Counted from the stretch's first letter, positions 43,511 to 54,006 are shown. The stretch: 64,000 bases of DNA from Paracoccaceae bacterium (GCA_024304985.1 JAMWZC010000006.1:1-64000); one strand, 5' to 3'. Translations and numbers: made by a program. Notes: generated by a model not told the origin, from the letters alone.

Positions 43511-44473
43511 ATGCCCGACACAGACACCGTCCTGTCCAGCCCGTTGATCCCCGCCGAACTCGCCCCCGTGATGCAGGCGCTTTGCGCAGTGGGCGTGGAA
43601 CTGGCAGGGATCATCGCACGCGGACCTCTGGGGCAATCGCTTGGGCATGAGGTCGGCGAGAACGCGGGCGGTGACGGGCAGAAGGCGCTGGACGTGCTGG
43701 CCGACGAGATGTTCGAAGCGGCGCTGCGCCAGACCTCCGTGCGCTGGTATGCATCGGAAGAGCAGGACGTTGTTCTGGCGCTGAACCCCAAGGGGCGTTA
43801 CGCGCTGGCCATTGATCCGCTGGATGGATCGTCCAATATCGATGTGAACGTCTCCATCGGCACGATCTTTTCGATTTTTGAGGCCAAGGACGACGCGGAT
43901 GCCAGTTTCCTCCGCCCTGCCTCGGAACAGGTGGCAGGTGGCTATATCATCTTCGGCCCGCAATGCTGCCTTGCCGTGACCTTTGGCAAGGGCACCCTGA
44001 TGTTCGCGCTGGACCCTGCCACCGGGCAGTTCGTGCTGGTCAATGACGGGATGCAGACGCCGGGTATGTCCAAGGAATATGCCATCAACGCCTCGAACCA
44101 CCGGCATTGGGATGCGGCGATCCGTTCCTATATAGAGGATTGTCAGGCCGGCAAGACCGGGCCGCACGGGCAGGACAGCAACATGCGCTGGGTCGCGTCT
44201 CTGGTGGCGGAAACCCACCGGATTCTGACTCGGGGGGGCATCTTCCTCTATCCCGGCGATGCGCGTCCGGGCTATGAGAAGGGACGCCTGCGCATGGTCT
44301 ATGAGGTGGCGCCGATTGCCTTTCTGATCGAACAGGCTGGCGGTCTGGCGACCGATGGCCGGACACCCATCATGGAGCAGGCCGCAGATGCGCTGCACGC
44401 GCGCAGCCCGCTGGTTTTCGGCAGCCCCGAGAAGGTGCGCCAGGTGGCAGGATATTACGACAAGGCGCACTGA
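43511..44473 (+). CDS. fbp: Class 1 fructose-1,6-bisphosphatase
   Basis: This 320-residue class 1 FBPase hydrolyses fructose-1,6-bisphosphate to fructose-6-phosphate in gluconeogenesis or the Calvin cycle. Metal and active-site motifs are SEEQDV and [18 protein letters not shown] precedes the ATG. fba, rpe and gph genes follow in the same direction, an arrangement reminiscent of cbb operons, but no RuBisCO, phosphoribulokinase or CbbR is present in the window. Confidence 0.93.
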   Translation: MPDTDTVLSSPLIPAELAPVMQALCAVGVELAGIIARGPLGQSLGHEVGENAGGDGQKALDVLADEMFEAALRQTSVRWYASEEQDVVLALNPKGRYALAIDPLDGSSNIDVNVSIGTIFSIFEAKDDADASFLRPASEQVAGGYIIFGPQCCLAVTFGKGTLMFALDPATGQFVLVNDGMQTPGMSKEYAINASNHRHWDAAIRSYIEDCQAGKTGPHGQDSNMRWVASLVAETHRILTRGGIFLYPGDARPGYEKGRLRMVYEVAPIAFLIEQAGGLATDGRTPIMEQAADALHARSPLVFGSPEKVRQVAGYYDKAH

Positions 44474-44543
44474 TCGCAGTCGCCGCAACATTCACCGGAC
44501 GCGCGGGCGCCGGGACATATCGACCTTGAGGGGATGACTACAC

Positions 44544-45623
44544 ATGGCACTTATCACGATGCGTCAACTGCTGGATCACGCGGCCGAGCATGGCTATGGC
44601 GTGCCGGCCTTCAACATCAACAACATGGAGCAGGGCCTTGCGATCATGAACGCGGCCAAGTCGGTTGATGCGCCCGTCATCATCCAGGCCAGCCGTGGCG
44701 CGCGCAAATACGCGGGCGATCTGATGCTGCGCCATATCATGATGGGTCTGGTCGAGATGTTCCCCAATATCCCCGTCTGCATGCATCAGGACCACGGCAA
44801 CAACATGGGCACCTGCCTGAGCGCGATCCGCCACGGCTTTACCTCGGTCATGATGGATGGCAGCCTTGAAGAGGATATGAAAACCCCCTCGGACTATGAC
44901 TACAACGTCGATGTCACCCGCCGCGTGACCGAAGCCGCCCATCTGGTCGGCGCCTCGGTCGAAGGGGAACTGGGCGTTCTGGGCAGCCTTGAAACCGGCG
45001 AGGCCGGTGAAGAGGATGGATCGGGCGCTGTTGGTAAACTCAGCCATGACCAACTTCTGACCGACCCGGATCAGGCCGTCGATTTCGTGATGAAGACCAA
45101 ATGCGATGCGCTGGCCATTGCCTGCGGCACCAGCCACGGCGCCTACAAGTTCAGCCGCAAGCCCGATGGCGAGATCCTTGCCATGTCCACGATCGAGGCG
45201 ATCCACGCCAAGCTGCCCGACACCCATCTGGTGATGCACGGATCAAGCTCGGTCCCGCAATACCTGCAGGACCTGATCAACGCCCATGGTGGGAAAATGC
45301 CCCAGACCTATGGCGTGCCGGTCGAGGAGATCGAGCGTGGCATCAAGATGGGCGTGCGCAAGGTCAATATAGACACCGATTGCCGCATGGCGATCACCGG
45401 GCAGTTCCGCAAGATCGCGATGGAACACCCCGACGAGTTCGACCCGCGCAAGTTCATGATCCCAGCCATGGCCGAGATGGAAGCGCTGTGCCGCGACCGT
45501 TTCGAGCGTTTCGGCACCGCTGGCCATGCCAGCGCGATCAAGGTGATCAGCATGGATGACATGGCCGCGCGCTATGCTTCCGGCAAACTCGACCCGCGCG
45601 CGGCGGGCAGCAAGGCTGCGTAA
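44544..45623 (+). CDS. fba: Class II fructose-bisphosphate aldolase, Calvin-cycle subtype
   Basis: This 359-residue zinc-dependent aldolase interconverts fructose-1,6-bisphosphate and two triose phosphates, and also makes sedoheptulose bisphosphate in the Calvin cycle. Motifs are the zinc histidine in CMHQDHGNN, the glutamate-rich loop [25 protein letters not shown] and [10 protein letters not shown]. The [11 protein letters not shown] loop and length match the CbbA-type subgroup. A copy of the dispersed repeat separates it from rpe. Confidence 0.93.
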   Translation: MALITMRQLLDHAAEHGYGVPAFNINNMEQGLAIMNAAKSVDAPVIIQASRGARKYAGDLMLRHIMMGLVEMFPNIPVCMHQDHGNNMGTCLSAIRHGFTSVMMDGSLEEDMKTPSDYDYNVDVTRRVTEAAHLVGASVEGELGVLGSLETGEAGEEDGSGAVGKLSHDQLLTDPDQAVDFVMKTKCDALAIACGTSHGAYKFSRKPDGEILAMSTIEAIHAKLPDTHLVMHGSSSVPQYLQDLINAHGGKMPQTYGVPVEEIERGIKMGVRKVNIDTDCRMAITGQFRKIAMEHPDEFDPRKFMIPAMAEMEALCRDRFERFGTAGHASAIKVISMDDMAARYASGKLDPRAAGSKAA

Positions 45624-45636
45624 GTCACGCGTGAAG

Positions 45637-45706
45637 GCGGGGGGCCTTGCCCCCCGCGTCGAACTGTGTTCGACGCTCCCCCCAGAATATTTGGGGCAAG
45701 ATGAAG
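45637..45706 (+). repeat. Full-length copy of a composite intergenic repeat
   Basis: Two perfect stem-loops sit side by side: GCGGGGGGC/GCCCCCCGC with a three-base loop (45637-45657), and GCGTCGAAC/GTTCGACGC with loop TGT (45656-45676), sharing two bases. An AT-tract module follows at 45684-45706: AGAATATTTGGGGC then AAGATGAAG. It lies between fba and rpe and is the most complete of the copies seen here. Confidence 0.75.
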
Positions 45707-45729
45707 CAGGCTGACGTAGGAGAGACGAC

Positions 45730-46422
45730 ATGAGCCTTGATCGTTCCATCAAGATTGCGCCGTCGATCCTGTCGGCGGATTTCGCCAATTTCGGGGCCGA
45801 GATCCGCGCGATCGAAGCACAAGGCGCGGATTGGGTGCATGTGGACGTGATGGACGGGCATTTCGTGCCCAACCTGACCTTCGGCCCGCCCGCCGTGGCG
45901 GCCTTTCGCAAGCATGTGACCACCGTGATGGATGTGCATCTGATGATCGCACCCGTCGATCCCTATATCGCGGCCTTTGCCGAGGCGGGGGCCGATATCA
46001 TCACTGCCCATGTCGAGGCGGGGCCGCATGTCCACCGCACGATGCAGGCGATCCGCGCGCACGGTATCAAGGCAGGCGTGGCGCTGAACCCGGGCACGCC
46101 GGTCGAGGCGGTGGATTACCTGCTTGATATGGTGGACATGGTGTGCGTGATGACGGTCAATCCCGGTTTCGGCGGGCAGAAGTTCATCCACAGCCAGATC
46201 GACAAGGTGGCCCGCCTGCGCGCCATGATCGGCGACCGGCCCATCCATATCGAGATCGACGGCGGCGTGACGGTGGAAACCGCCCCTCTGGTCGTGGCAG
46301 CGGGCGCCGATGTTCTGGTGGCAGGATCGGCCGTGTTCAAGGGCGGTTCGGTCGAGAACCCCGCGCCTTACGGCGACAATATCCGCGCTATCCGTCAAGC
46401 AGCCGAGGCCGCGCGGGGGTGA
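45730..46422 (+). CDS. rpe: Ribulose-phosphate 3-epimerase
   Basis: This 230-residue TIM-barrel enzyme interconverts ribulose-5-phosphate and xylulose-5-phosphate. Motifs are [33 protein letters not shown] and EIDGGV. GGAGAG precedes the ATG. The gene is coupled to gph by a GTGA overlap, as in several cbbE-cbbZ pairs. Confidence 0.93.
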   Translation: MSLDRSIKIAPSILSADFANFGAEIRAIEAQGADWVHVDVMDGHFVPNLTFGPPAVAAFRKHVTTVMDVHLMIAPVDPYIAAFAEAGADIITAHVEAGPHVHRTMQAIRAHGIKAGVALNPGTPVEAVDYLLDMVDMVCVMTVNPGFGGQKFIHSQIDKVARLRAMIGDRPIHIEIDGGVTVETAPLVVAAGADVLVAGSAVFKGGSVENPAPYGDNIRAIRQAAEAARG

Positions 46423-47084
46423 GGGCCATCGTCTTTGATCTGGACGGCACGCTGATCGACAGCGCGCCGGATATCCGCGCGGCGATCAACCGGACCCTGA
46501 CGGATGAAGGCCATGCCGCGCTGGACCTGCCGACGGTGGTGTCCTTCATCGGGCATGGCCTGCCCAATCTGGTGGTCAAGGCGATGGGCGCGCGCGGGAT
46601 TCCGATGGCTGACCATGCACGGCTGACCGCCGCAACCCTTGCGCATTACAACGCGGCATCCAATGATCTCACGCGCCCCTATCCCGGCGTGATGACTGTG
46701 CTGGAGGGGTTGCGGCGTGATGGCCATCGCCTTGGCATCTGCACCAACAAACCCGAAGCGCCCGCCCGCAAGGTTCTGGCGCAGTTCGGCGTGGCGCATT
46801 TGTTCGACGTTGTGGTAGGCGGCGATACGCTGGCCACCAAGAAACCCGATCCCGCGCCCCTGCACCATGCCTTCGCCGCGCTGGGCGTGGACTCGGGCCT
46901 CTATGTCGGTGACAGCGAGGTGGACGCGGAGACGGCACAGGCGGCGGGCGTGCCCTTCGCCTTTTTCACCCAAGGCTATTGCCACATCCCGCATGCGGAC
47001 GTGACCTGCATCGCGCGCTTTGATCAATTCGACACGCTGCCGGGGATCGTGGCAGAACTGGCCGCTACTGCCCCAGATCGCTGA
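46419..47084 (+). CDS. gph: Phosphoglycolate phosphatase (HAD family)
   Basis: This 221-residue HAD hydrolase has nucleophile Asp8 in [10 protein letters not shown], Thr/Ser motif II in CTNKPE, Lys in KKPDPAP and GDSEVDAE. It removes phosphate from 2-phosphoglycolate, made by RuBisCO oxygenation or DNA repair. The GTG start at 46419 overlaps the rpe stop. Its last 20 bases overlap the convergent LuxR-type gene. Confidence 0.88.
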   Translation: MRAIVFDLDGTLIDSAPDIRAAINRTLTDEGHAALDLPTVVSFIGHGLPNLVVKAMGARGIPMADHARLTAATLAHYNAASNDLTRPYPGVMTVLEGLRRDGHRLGICTNKPEAPARKVLAQFGVAHLFDVVVGGDTLATKKPDPAPLHHAFAALGVDSGLYVGDSEVDAETAQAAGVPFAFFTQGYCHIPHADVTCIARFDQFDTLPGIVAELAATAPDR

Positions 47085-47610
47085 GGCGCGCCAGCAGCAG
47101 CCCGGTATTGCGCACCTCGAATTTCCGCATCAGGCGGGCGCGCACATCCTCGATGGTGCGGGGCGACAGGCCCAGAACCTGCGCGATTTCCTTGGATGTC
47201 TTGCCGCGCGCCAACCATGTCACCACCTGCCGTTCGCGGGGCGTCAGGGTGGGGCCGTCGCGGCGTGTGGTGATGGGCGCAAAGCTCATCACCACACGGG
47301 CCAGCGGATCATCCGGCGTCAGGGTCCGGGCGCGAAAACGGCACCAGACGGCGTGACCATCGGCATGACGCAGCATCCGTTCATCGGCATAGTCCCCGGC
47401 GCGGCGCAGCGGTTCCAGCCCGATGTCGCGGATCTGGATGAACTCGGCCTCGGACCCGTAGAGCAGGCGGAAGCTTTGCCCCAAAAGCGCGGCGGAGGGA
47501 TAGCCGGACAGATCGCAGAAGGTGGCGTTGCATTGTTCGATCACACGGTGCCGGGTCATCACGATGCCGACCGGCGCGTGGTCAAAGGCGATGCGGGCGA
47601 TGTCATCCAT
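47065..47610 (-). CDS. PAS-LuxR transcriptional regulator
   Basis: This 181-residue single-component regulator has an N-terminal PAS domain (about 5-110; APVGIVMTRHRVIEQCNATF) and a C-terminal LuxR helix-turn-helix (about 118-178; LTPRERQVVTWLARGKTSKE). There is no receiver or autoinducer domain, so the PAS pocket probably senses the ligand. The start at 47610 is followed upstream by a perfect 20-bp palindrome. It is divergent from the deacylase/ABC transporter operon and overlaps gph at its 3' end. Confidence 0.85.
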   Translation of the reverse strand: MDDIARIAFDHAPVGIVMTRHRVIEQCNATFCDLSGYPSAALLGQSFRLLYGSEAEFIQIRDIGLEPLRRAGDYADERMLRHADGHAVWCRFRARTLTPDDPLARVVMSFAPITTRRDGPTLTPRERQVVTWLARGKTSKEIAQVLGLSPRTIEDVRARLMRKFEVRNTGLLLARLSDLGQ

Positions 47611-47626
47611 AGGGCCTACCGTGGTT

Positions 47627-47646
47627 CTACGGTATTGATACCGTAG
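47627..47646. promoter_or_regulatory. Perfect 20-bp palindrome, likely LuxR-type operator
   Basis: CTACGGTATTGATACCGTAG has nine-base arms around a central TG. It lies 16 bases before the LuxR-type gene and 50 bases before the divergent deacylase gene. Length and symmetry fit a dimeric LuxR-type helix-turn-helix, suggesting autoregulation and control of the transporter operon. Confidence 0.7.
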
Positions 47647-47696
47647 TTGCGGCAAAGCATGCTGATCTTTCCAAGGCAAGGGTAAAGGAGCGTGCG

Positions 47697-48980
47697 ATGT
47701 CCCTGACTGACAGGCTGGACGAAGCGGTGGTGGCGCGACGCGACGATCTGATCGCGCTGACACAGGACCTTATCCGTATCCCGACGCTCAATCCGCCCGG
47801 CGACAATTATCTTGAGATTTGCGAATACCTTGACCGCCGCCTTGGCGCGCAGGGGTTTCAGACCGAACTGGTGCGCGCCTTTGGTGCCCCCGGCGACAGC
47901 GACAAGCACCCGCGCTGGAACATCGTGGCGCGGCGCGAAGGGGCCTATAAAGGCGAATGCGTGCATTTCAACAGCCATATCGACGTGGTCGAGGTCGGGC
48001 GCGGCTGGTCCACCGATCCCTTCGGCGGTGAACTGAAAGACGGCAAGATCTACGGACGTGGTGCCTGCGACATGAAGGGCGGGCTGGCGGCCAGCATCAT
48101 CGCGGCCGAGGCGTTTCTGGCGATCTGCCCCGATTTCGCGGGCGCCATCGAGATCAGCGGGACGGCAGACGAGGAATCCGGCGGCTTCGGCGGTGTCGCC
48201 TATCTGGCCGAGAAGGGCTATTTCAGCCCCGAACGTGTGCAGCATGTCATCATCCCCGAACCCCTGAACAAGGACCGGATCTGTCTGGGCCATCGCGGCG
48301 TCTGGTGGGCCGAGATTGAAACCCATGGCGAGATCGCCCACGGCTCCATGCCTTTCCTTGGCGATTGCGCCGTGCGCCACATGGGCGCGGTGGTGGCCGA
48401 GATGGAAACCTCGCTCTTCCCGGCTTTGGCGCAGAAACGCACGGATATGCCGGTGGTGCCGGACGGAGCCAAGCAATCCACGCTCAACATCAACTCGATC
48501 CATGGCGGCGAGGATGAGCAGGACGACGATTACACCGGCCTGCCCGCGCCCTGCGTGCCCGATAGCTGTCGCATGGTGATCGACCGCCGCTTCCTGATCG
48601 AGGAGGATATCGACGAGGTCCGCGAGGAGGTGATGCAGATCCTGCGCACCGTGGCCGAGCGGCGCGCGACGTTCCGCTATGACGTGACCGAGTTGCACCG
48701 TGTCCTGCCCACGATGACCGAGAAATCCGCCCCCGTGGTGCAGGTCGTGGCAAAGGCCATCGCCGACACGATGGGACGCGAGGCGGAATATGTCGTCTCG
48801 CCGGGGACTTACGACCAAAAGCATATCGACCGGATCGGCAAGCTGAAGAATTGCATTGCCTATGGTCCCGGCATTCTGGACCTTGCGCATAAACCGGATG
48901 AATATGTCGGCGTGGATGATATGCTGGATTCTGCAAAGGTGATGGGGCGGTCATTGATCGCATTGCTGGCACGGGACTGA
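47697..48980 (+). CDS. ArgE/DapE-family deacylase (M20 metallopeptidase)
   Basis: This 427-residue di-zinc hydrolase has metal motifs FNSHIDVVEVG, GRGACDMKGGLAA and GTADEESGG, then a lid domain with GHRGVWWAEIETHGEIAHG. Members remove acyl or formyl groups from amino compounds, including acetylornithine, succinyl-diaminopimelate and formylaminopyrimidine. AAAGGAG precedes the ATG. A peptide-type ABC importer, aldehyde dehydrogenase and SDR follow, so it may process the imported N-acylated compound. Confidence 0.87.
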   Translation: MSLTDRLDEAVVARRDDLIALTQDLIRIPTLNPPGDNYLEICEYLDRRLGAQGFQTELVRAFGAPGDSDKHPRWNIVARREGAYKGECVHFNSHIDVVEVGRGWSTDPFGGELKDGKIYGRGACDMKGGLAASIIAAEAFLAICPDFAGAIEISGTADEESGGFGGVAYLAEKGYFSPERVQHVIIPEPLNKDRICLGHRGVWWAEIETHGEIAHGSMPFLGDCAVRHMGAVVAEMETSLFPALAQKRTDMPVVPDGAKQSTLNINSIHGGEDEQDDDYTGLPAPCVPDSCRMVIDRRFLIEEDIDEVREEVMQILRTVAERRATFRYDVTELHRVLPTMTEKSAPVVQVVAKAIADTMGREAEYVVSPGTYDQKHIDRIGKLKNCIAYGPGILDLAHKPDEYVGVDDMLDSAKVMGRSLIALLARD

Positions 48981-49008
48981 GCAGCTTGCTCAACAGGGAG
49001 AGAACAAC

Positions 49009-50493
49009 ATGACTTATGTGAACTTCACGCGCGGGATGGTCAGTGCGCTGGCACTGGTGGCCGGTGTCGGCATCGCGCAGGCCAAGACGGATATCGTCGT
49101 CGGCATGCAGCTTGAACCGCCGCATCTGGACCCGACCAGTGCCGCCGCAGGGGCGATTGACTCGGTTCTCTATGCCAATGTGTTCGAGGGTTTGACCCGT
49201 TTCGGCCCGGATGGATCGGTGAATCCCGGTCTGGCCGAAAGCTGGGAGATCTCGGAGGACGGGACCGTCTATACCTTCAAGCTGCACGAGGGCGTGACCT
49301 TTCACGACGGCACCACGATGGACGCCGAGGATGTGAAGTTCAGCCTTGACCGTGCCCGCGCCGAGGATTCGGTGAACGCACAGAAGGCGCTGTTTGCCGG
49401 GATCACGGATGTGACCGTGGTCGATCCGCTGACCGTGCAGGTCACGCTGGCTGCGCCGAATGGCGCTTTCCTGTTCAACATGGCTTGGGGCGATGCTGTG
49501 ATCGTGGCCCCCGAGAGCATCGAGAACATCAAGACCAACCCTGTGGGCACTGGTGCCTTCAAATTCGACAACTGGGTGCAGGGCGACCGCATCGACATCG
49601 TGAAGAACCCCGATTACTGGGGCGAGCCTGCCAAGCTGGACCGTGCCACCTTCAAGTTCATCAGCGATCCGACTGCGGCCTTTGCCGCCGTGATGGCCGA
49701 GGATGTGCACGCTTTCGCGGGCTTCCCGGCCCCCGAGAACTTGCCGCAATTCGATGCTGATCCGCGCTTTCAGGTGCTGGTCGGCTCGACCGAGGGCGAG
49801 ACGATCCTGTCCACCAACAACAAGCAGGCCCCCTTTGACGATGTGCGCGTGCGCAAGGCTTTGGCCCATGCGATTGACCGTCAGGCGATCATCGACGGGG
49901 CCATGTTCGGCTATGGCACGCCCATCGGCAGCCATTTCGCACCGCATCATCCCGATTATGTCGATCTGACCGGCAATTCGGCCTATGACCCGGAACTGGC
50001 GAAATCGCTGTTGGCCGAGGCGGGTTTTCCCGATGGGTTCAGCACCACGCTGAAACTGCCGCCGCCGTCTTACGCGCGGCGCGGGGGCGAGATCATTGCG
50101 GCCCAGTTGCGTGAAGTGGGGATCGAGACCGAGATCACCAATCTGGAATGGGCGCAGTGGCTGGAGCAGGTGTTCACCGGCAAGGATTTCGGCCTGACCA
50201 TCGTCAGCCATACCGAACCGATGGATATCGGGATCTATGCCAATCCCGAATATTACTTCCAGTATGACAATGCCGATTTCCAAAAGACCATGGCCGATCT
50301 GACGGCGGCAACCGATCCGGCCGCGCGTTCGGCGCTGCTGAAACAGGCGCAGGAGAAAATCTCGGCGGATTATGTGAACGGCTACCTGTTCCAACTGGCA
50401 GCACTCAGCGTGGCCAATGCCAAGGTCGTGGGTCTGTGGGAGAATGCGCCGACTCAGGCGACCGATCTGACAGCGGTTTATTGGCAAGACTGA
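49009..50493 (+). CDS. Peptide/amide-type ABC transporter substrate-binding protein (SBP_bac_5)
   Basis: This 494-residue periplasmic protein of the DppA/OppA family has a signal peptide (about 1-25, ending GIAQAK). Family features are LEPPHLDPTSAAAGAID, GLTRFGPDGSVNPGLAESW, VTFHDGTTMDAEDV and VRVRKALAHAIDRQAI split by short gaps. It captures peptides, N-acyl amino acids or similar compounds for the permeases encoded next. A copy of the dispersed repeat lies after the gene. Confidence 0.9.
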   Translation: MTYVNFTRGMVSALALVAGVGIAQAKTDIVVGMQLEPPHLDPTSAAAGAIDSVLYANVFEGLTRFGPDGSVNPGLAESWEISEDGTVYTFKLHEGVTFHDGTTMDAEDVKFSLDRARAEDSVNAQKALFAGITDVTVVDPLTVQVTLAAPNGAFLFNMAWGDAVIVAPESIENIKTNPVGTGAFKFDNWVQGDRIDIVKNPDYWGEPAKLDRATFKFISDPTAAFAAVMAEDVHAFAGFPAPENLPQFDADPRFQVLVGSTEGETILSTNNKQAPFDDVRVRKALAHAIDRQAIIDGAMFGYGTPIGSHFAPHHPDYVDLTGNSAYDPELAKSLLAEAGFPDGFSTTLKLPPPSYARRGGEIIAAQLREVGIETEITNLEWAQWLEQVFTGKDFGLTIVSHTEPMDIGIYANPEYYFQYDNADFQKTMADLTAATDPAARSALLKQAQEKISADYVNGYLFQLAALSVANAKVVGLWENAPTQATDLTAVYWQD

Positions 50494-50549
50494 ACCCGTT
50501 CGCGCCGGAAATCCCTCGTGCCTGTGGTGCGCGGGGGAGCGCGCCGCGC

Positions 50550-50573
50550 GGGAGTATTTTGGGCAAGATGAAG
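50550..50573 (+). repeat. Dispersed intergenic repeat copy
   Basis: GGGAGTATTTTGGGC then AAGATGAAG repeats the AT-tract module at 45684 almost exactly. The upstream stem-loop part is reduced to GC-rich remnants (about 50528-50549). It lies between the binding-protein and permease genes. Confidence 0.7.
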
Positions 50574-50627
50574 TTGAGGGCGCGCGCCACGGCCTGACCG
50601 GTCAGTTGCGCGCGAGAGACGGGGCGA

Positions 50628-51575
50628 ATGCTGCGCTATGTGCTGAAACGGCTGGTGTCGCTGGTGATTTCGCTGGCCGTGGCAAGCCTCGTGATCTTTC
50701 TGGCGATCGAGGTCGTTCCGGGCGATCCGGCCGCCTATATGCTGGGCATGAACGCCCAAGCCGACACGCTGGCGGCGCTGCGCGAGCAATTGGGCCTGAA
50801 CGGCACCATCCTTGAGCGCTACCTGTCATGGGTCGGCGGGATGCTGACAGGGGATTTCGGCACCTCCTATACCTATCGCACACCCGTGGCCGAGATGATT
50901 TCAGAGCGCCTGTGGATCAGCCTGCCGCTGGCGCTGTATGCGTTGACGCTCAGCACGCTGATCGCCTTTCCCGCGGGTGTCTGGGCGGCCTCGCGGCGCG
51001 GGTCGGCGGTGGATATGGGGGTGATGGGGGTCACGCAGCTGGGTGTGGCGATCCCGAATTTCTGGTTCGCCATGCTGATGGTGCTGGTCTTTGCCATCAA
51101 CCTGCGTTGGTTCTCGGCTGGCGGCTTCGCAGGCTGGGAGCAGGGGATCTGGCCAGCCATGAAAAGCCTGACGCTGCCCGCCATCGCGCTGGCCTTGCCG
51201 CAGGCCAGCATCCTGACGCGGGTGATGCGATCAAGCCTGCTGGATACGCTGTCCGAGGATTTCATCCGCACGGCGCGGGCCAAGGGCCTGACGCGGCGAC
51301 AGGTCTTGTGGCGTCATGCGCTGCGCAATGCGATGATCCCGGTGCTGACGATCATCGGGATGCAGTTTTCATTCCTCATGGCGGGCGCGATCATCATCGA
51401 GAATGTGTTTTTCCTGCCGGGGCTGGGGCGGCTGGTCTTTCAGGCGATTTCCGCCCGCGATCTGATCGTGGTGGAATCCGTGGTGATGCTGCTGGTCTTT
51501 GCCGTGATCGTGGTGAATTTCGCGGTGGACGTGGCCTATGCCGCTGTCGACCCGCGTCTGCGGGGCCGGCGATGA
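50628..51575 (+). CDS. Peptide-type ABC transporter permease (DppB family)
   Basis: This 315-residue permease has six helices, the DppB N-terminus LRYVLKRLVSLVISLAVAS, GDFGTSYTYRTPV, and the EAA loop RTARAKGLTRRQVLWRHALR. Its end overlaps the second permease as ATGA. It forms a heterodimeric channel with that protein. Confidence 0.92.
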   Translation: MLRYVLKRLVSLVISLAVASLVIFLAIEVVPGDPAAYMLGMNAQADTLAALREQLGLNGTILERYLSWVGGMLTGDFGTSYTYRTPVAEMISERLWISLPLALYALTLSTLIAFPAGVWAASRRGSAVDMGVMGVTQLGVAIPNFWFAMLMVLVFAINLRWFSAGGFAGWEQGIWPAMKSLTLPAIALALPQASILTRVMRSSLLDTLSEDFIRTARAKGLTRRQVLWRHALRNAMIPVLTIIGMQFSFLMAGAIIIENVFFLPGLGRLVFQAISARDLIVVESVVMLLVFAVIVVNFAVDVAYAAVDPRLRGRR

Positions 51576-52405
51576 TCCGCGCAGCCCTGACCAACCGCGC
51601 GCTCGTGATCGGGCTGGCGCTGTCGCTGATCTTCGTCGGCGCGGCGCTCATCAGTTTCATCTGGGTGCCGCAGGACGTGGGCGCGATGGATATTCCCAAC
51701 AAGATGAAGCCCCCCTCGGCGGCGCATCCTTTGGGCACGGATCATTTCGGGCGCGATATCCTGTCGATGATCATGGTGGGCGCGCGCACCTCCATCGCCG
51801 TGGCGGTGGTCGCCGTGGTGATCGGCATGGGGCTGGGCGTGCCCTTGGGGCTGGCCGCCGCCGCGCGGCGCGGCAGCCTGCTGGACGAGGTGATCATGCG
51901 CGGCAATGATCTGGTCTTTGCCTTTCCGTCCCTGCTGATCGCCATCATGATTACCGCCGTGTTCGGGCCATCCGCGCTGAACGCGATCATCGCCATCGGT
52001 ATCTTCAACATCCCGGTTTTCGCGCGCCTCACGCGTGGCGCCGCGCTCAGCCTGTGGACGCGGGATTATGTGCTGGCCGCACGTGTGGCGGGCAAGGGCG
52101 CGGTCCGGATCAGTGCCGAACATATCCTGCCTAATGTCACCAACCTGTTGATCGTGCAGGGCACGATCCAGTTCAGCCTTGGCATTCTGGCCGAAGCGGC
52201 GCTGTCCTATGTCGGCCTTGGCGCACAGCCGCCTATTCCCAGCTGGGGGCGGATGCTGGCCGACAGCCAGACGATGATCTCTCTCGCGCCGCATATGGCG
52301 ATATTCCCCGGCATGGCGATCCTGCTGACGGTTCTGGGGCTGAACCTGATGGGCGACGGATTGCGCGACCTGTTCGATCCACGGATCAGGAGGGACCGGC
52401 GATGA
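51572..52405 (+). CDS. Peptide-type ABC transporter permease (DppC family)
   Basis: This 277-residue permease has the DppC hallmarks HPLGTDHFGRDILSMIMVGA and the EAA loop YVLAARVAGKGAVRISAEHI. The N-terminal helix is short and direct. Both ends overlap neighbouring genes by ATGA, showing tight translational coupling. Confidence 0.92.
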   Translation: MIRAALTNRALVIGLALSLIFVGAALISFIWVPQDVGAMDIPNKMKPPSAAHPLGTDHFGRDILSMIMVGARTSIAVAVVAVVIGMGLGVPLGLAAAARRGSLLDEVIMRGNDLVFAFPSLLIAIMITAVFGPSALNAIIAIGIFNIPVFARLTRGAALSLWTRDYVLAARVAGKGAVRISAEHILPNVTNLLIVQGTIQFSLGILAEAALSYVGLGAQPPIPSWGRMLADSQTMISLAPHMAIFPGMAILLTVLGLNLMGDGLRDLFDPRIRRDRR

Positions 52406-53994
52406 CCCTGCTGCAGATCGAAGGGCTGAACCTGGCCATCCATGATTATCCGATCCTGCATGACGTGTCCTTCACCGTCGCGCCGGGGCAGATCGTGGGC
52501 GTTATCGGCGAAAGCGGGTCCGGCAAATCCATGACCGCGCTGGCCGTGATGCGACTGCTGCCCGACGGCGCACGGGCCACGGGGCGGGTGATCCTTGACG
52601 GGCAGGATGTAGTGCACCTGTCCGAGCCAGAGCTGTGCGGGATGCGGGGCCGCGTCATGGGCATGGTGTTCCAAGAGCCGATGACGGCGCTGAACCCGAT
52701 CCAGAGCATCGGCGATCAGGTGGCCGAAACCATTCTTGTGCACGAGCGCGTCAGCCGGGCCGAGGCGATGGAGCGCGCGCGGGTGGCGCTGGCGCGCGTC
52801 GAACTGCCCGAGGACCGTTTTCCCCTGACCCGCTATCCGCACGAGTTGTCGGGCGGGCAGCGCCAGCGCGTGGTCATCGCTATGGCCATCGCGCTGCGGC
52901 CCAAACTCCTGATTGCGGACGAGCCGACCACCGCGCTGGACGTGACAACCCAGGCGCAGATCCTGATCCTGCTCAAACGGCTGGTGCAGGAGGATGGGAT
53001 GGGCCTGCTGATGATCAGCCACGATCTGGCCGTGGTGGCCGATATGGCCGATCATCTGGTCATCATGCGCCATGGCCGCGTGGTGGAAGCTGGGCCATCG
53101 CCCGCCTTGTTCCACCGGATGCAGCATCCCTATTCAAAGGCGCTGCTTGCCGCATCGACCCATCAACCCGACCGCGCCGCACAGCCGCAGGACACCCCGC
53201 TGTTGCAGGTGCAGGGCGTGATCCGCGACTATGCCACTGCCCGCAGGGGAATCTGGGGCAAGCCGGGCACGTTCCGCGCGGTCGATGATGTCAGCTTCCA
53301 GATCCGGCGCGGGGAATCGCTGGGGCTGGTCGGGGAATCCGGTTGTGGCAAATCCACCCTGACCCGCGCCATTCTGGGGCTGGAGGAGGTGCAGGGCGGC
53401 ACGATCCAGTTGGACGGCCAGCCCGTCTTTACGGGTCATAAACCCAATCGCGCCGTGCGCCGCCGGATGCAGGTGGTGTTCCAGGACCCCTATGGCAGCT
53501 TCAACCCGCGCCACCGTGTGGACCGGCTGGTCAGCGAGCCGTTCCATCTGCTGGACACGCCCCCGCAGGGCACCGCGCGTGATGCCGCGATTGCCGAGGC
53601 GCTGGAAAGCGTGGGTCTGACGCCCGAGGATCGGCACAAGTATATCCATGAATTCTCCGGCGGGCAGCGCCAGCGCATCGCCATCGCCCGCGCGCTGATC
53701 ATCAAGCCCGATCTGATCATTCTGGACGAGGCCGTGTCGGCGCTGGATGTGTCGATCCGGGCGCAGATCCTTGATCTGCTGGCCGATCTGGGGGATCGTC
53801 TGGGCCTGACCTATCTGTTCATCAGCCATGACCTGTCGGTGGTCAAACAGGTGACCGACCGCGTTCTGGTGATGCAAGCGGGCAAGATCGTGGAGCAGGG
53901 CGTGACAGCAGATGTGTTCGCGGCCCCAAGCCACCCCTATACACGGCAGCTTCTGGCCGCGACGCCACGCCTGCCGGAATTCGAGAATACCTGA
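52402..53994 (+). CDS. Fused double ABC ATPase (DppD-DppF type)
   Basis: This 530-residue protein contains two complete ATPase domains. Domain 1 (about 1-250) has [23 protein letters not shown] and [10 protein letters not shown]. Domain 2 (about 265-525) has [23 protein letters not shown] and [10 protein letters not shown]. It energises the permeases encoded just before it. Normally these are separate DppD and DppF proteins; the fusion is common in alphaproteobacteria. Confidence 0.92.
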   Translation: MTLLQIEGLNLAIHDYPILHDVSFTVAPGQIVGVIGESGSGKSMTALAVMRLLPDGARATGRVILDGQDVVHLSEPELCGMRGRVMGMVFQEPMTALNPIQSIGDQVAETILVHERVSRAEAMERARVALARVELPEDRFPLTRYPHELSGGQRQRVVIAMAIALRPKLLIADEPTTALDVTTQAQILILLKRLVQEDGMGLLMISHDLAVVADMADHLVIMRHGRVVEAGPSPALFHRMQHPYSKALLAASTHQPDRAAQPQDTPLLQVQGVIRDYATARRGIWGKPGTFRAVDDVSFQIRRGESLGLVGESGCGKSTLTRAILGLEEVQGGTIQLDGQPVFTGHKPNRAVRRRMQVVFQDPYGSFNPRHRVDRLVSEPFHLLDTPPQGTARDAAIAEALESVGLTPEDRHKYIHEFSGGQRQRIAIARALIIKPDLIILDEAVSALDVSIRAQILDLLADLGDRLGLTYLFISHDLSVVKQVTDRVLVMQAGKIVEQGVTADVFAAPSHPYTRQLLAATPRLPEFENT

Positions 53995-54006
53995 GGAGGA
54001 TGACGC

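Noticed and set aside
48490-50487. A 665-codon minus-strand open frame opposite the peptide-binding-protein gene
   Set aside because: The plus-strand protein has a signal peptide and full family motifs; the long opposite frame is a codon-bias effect.
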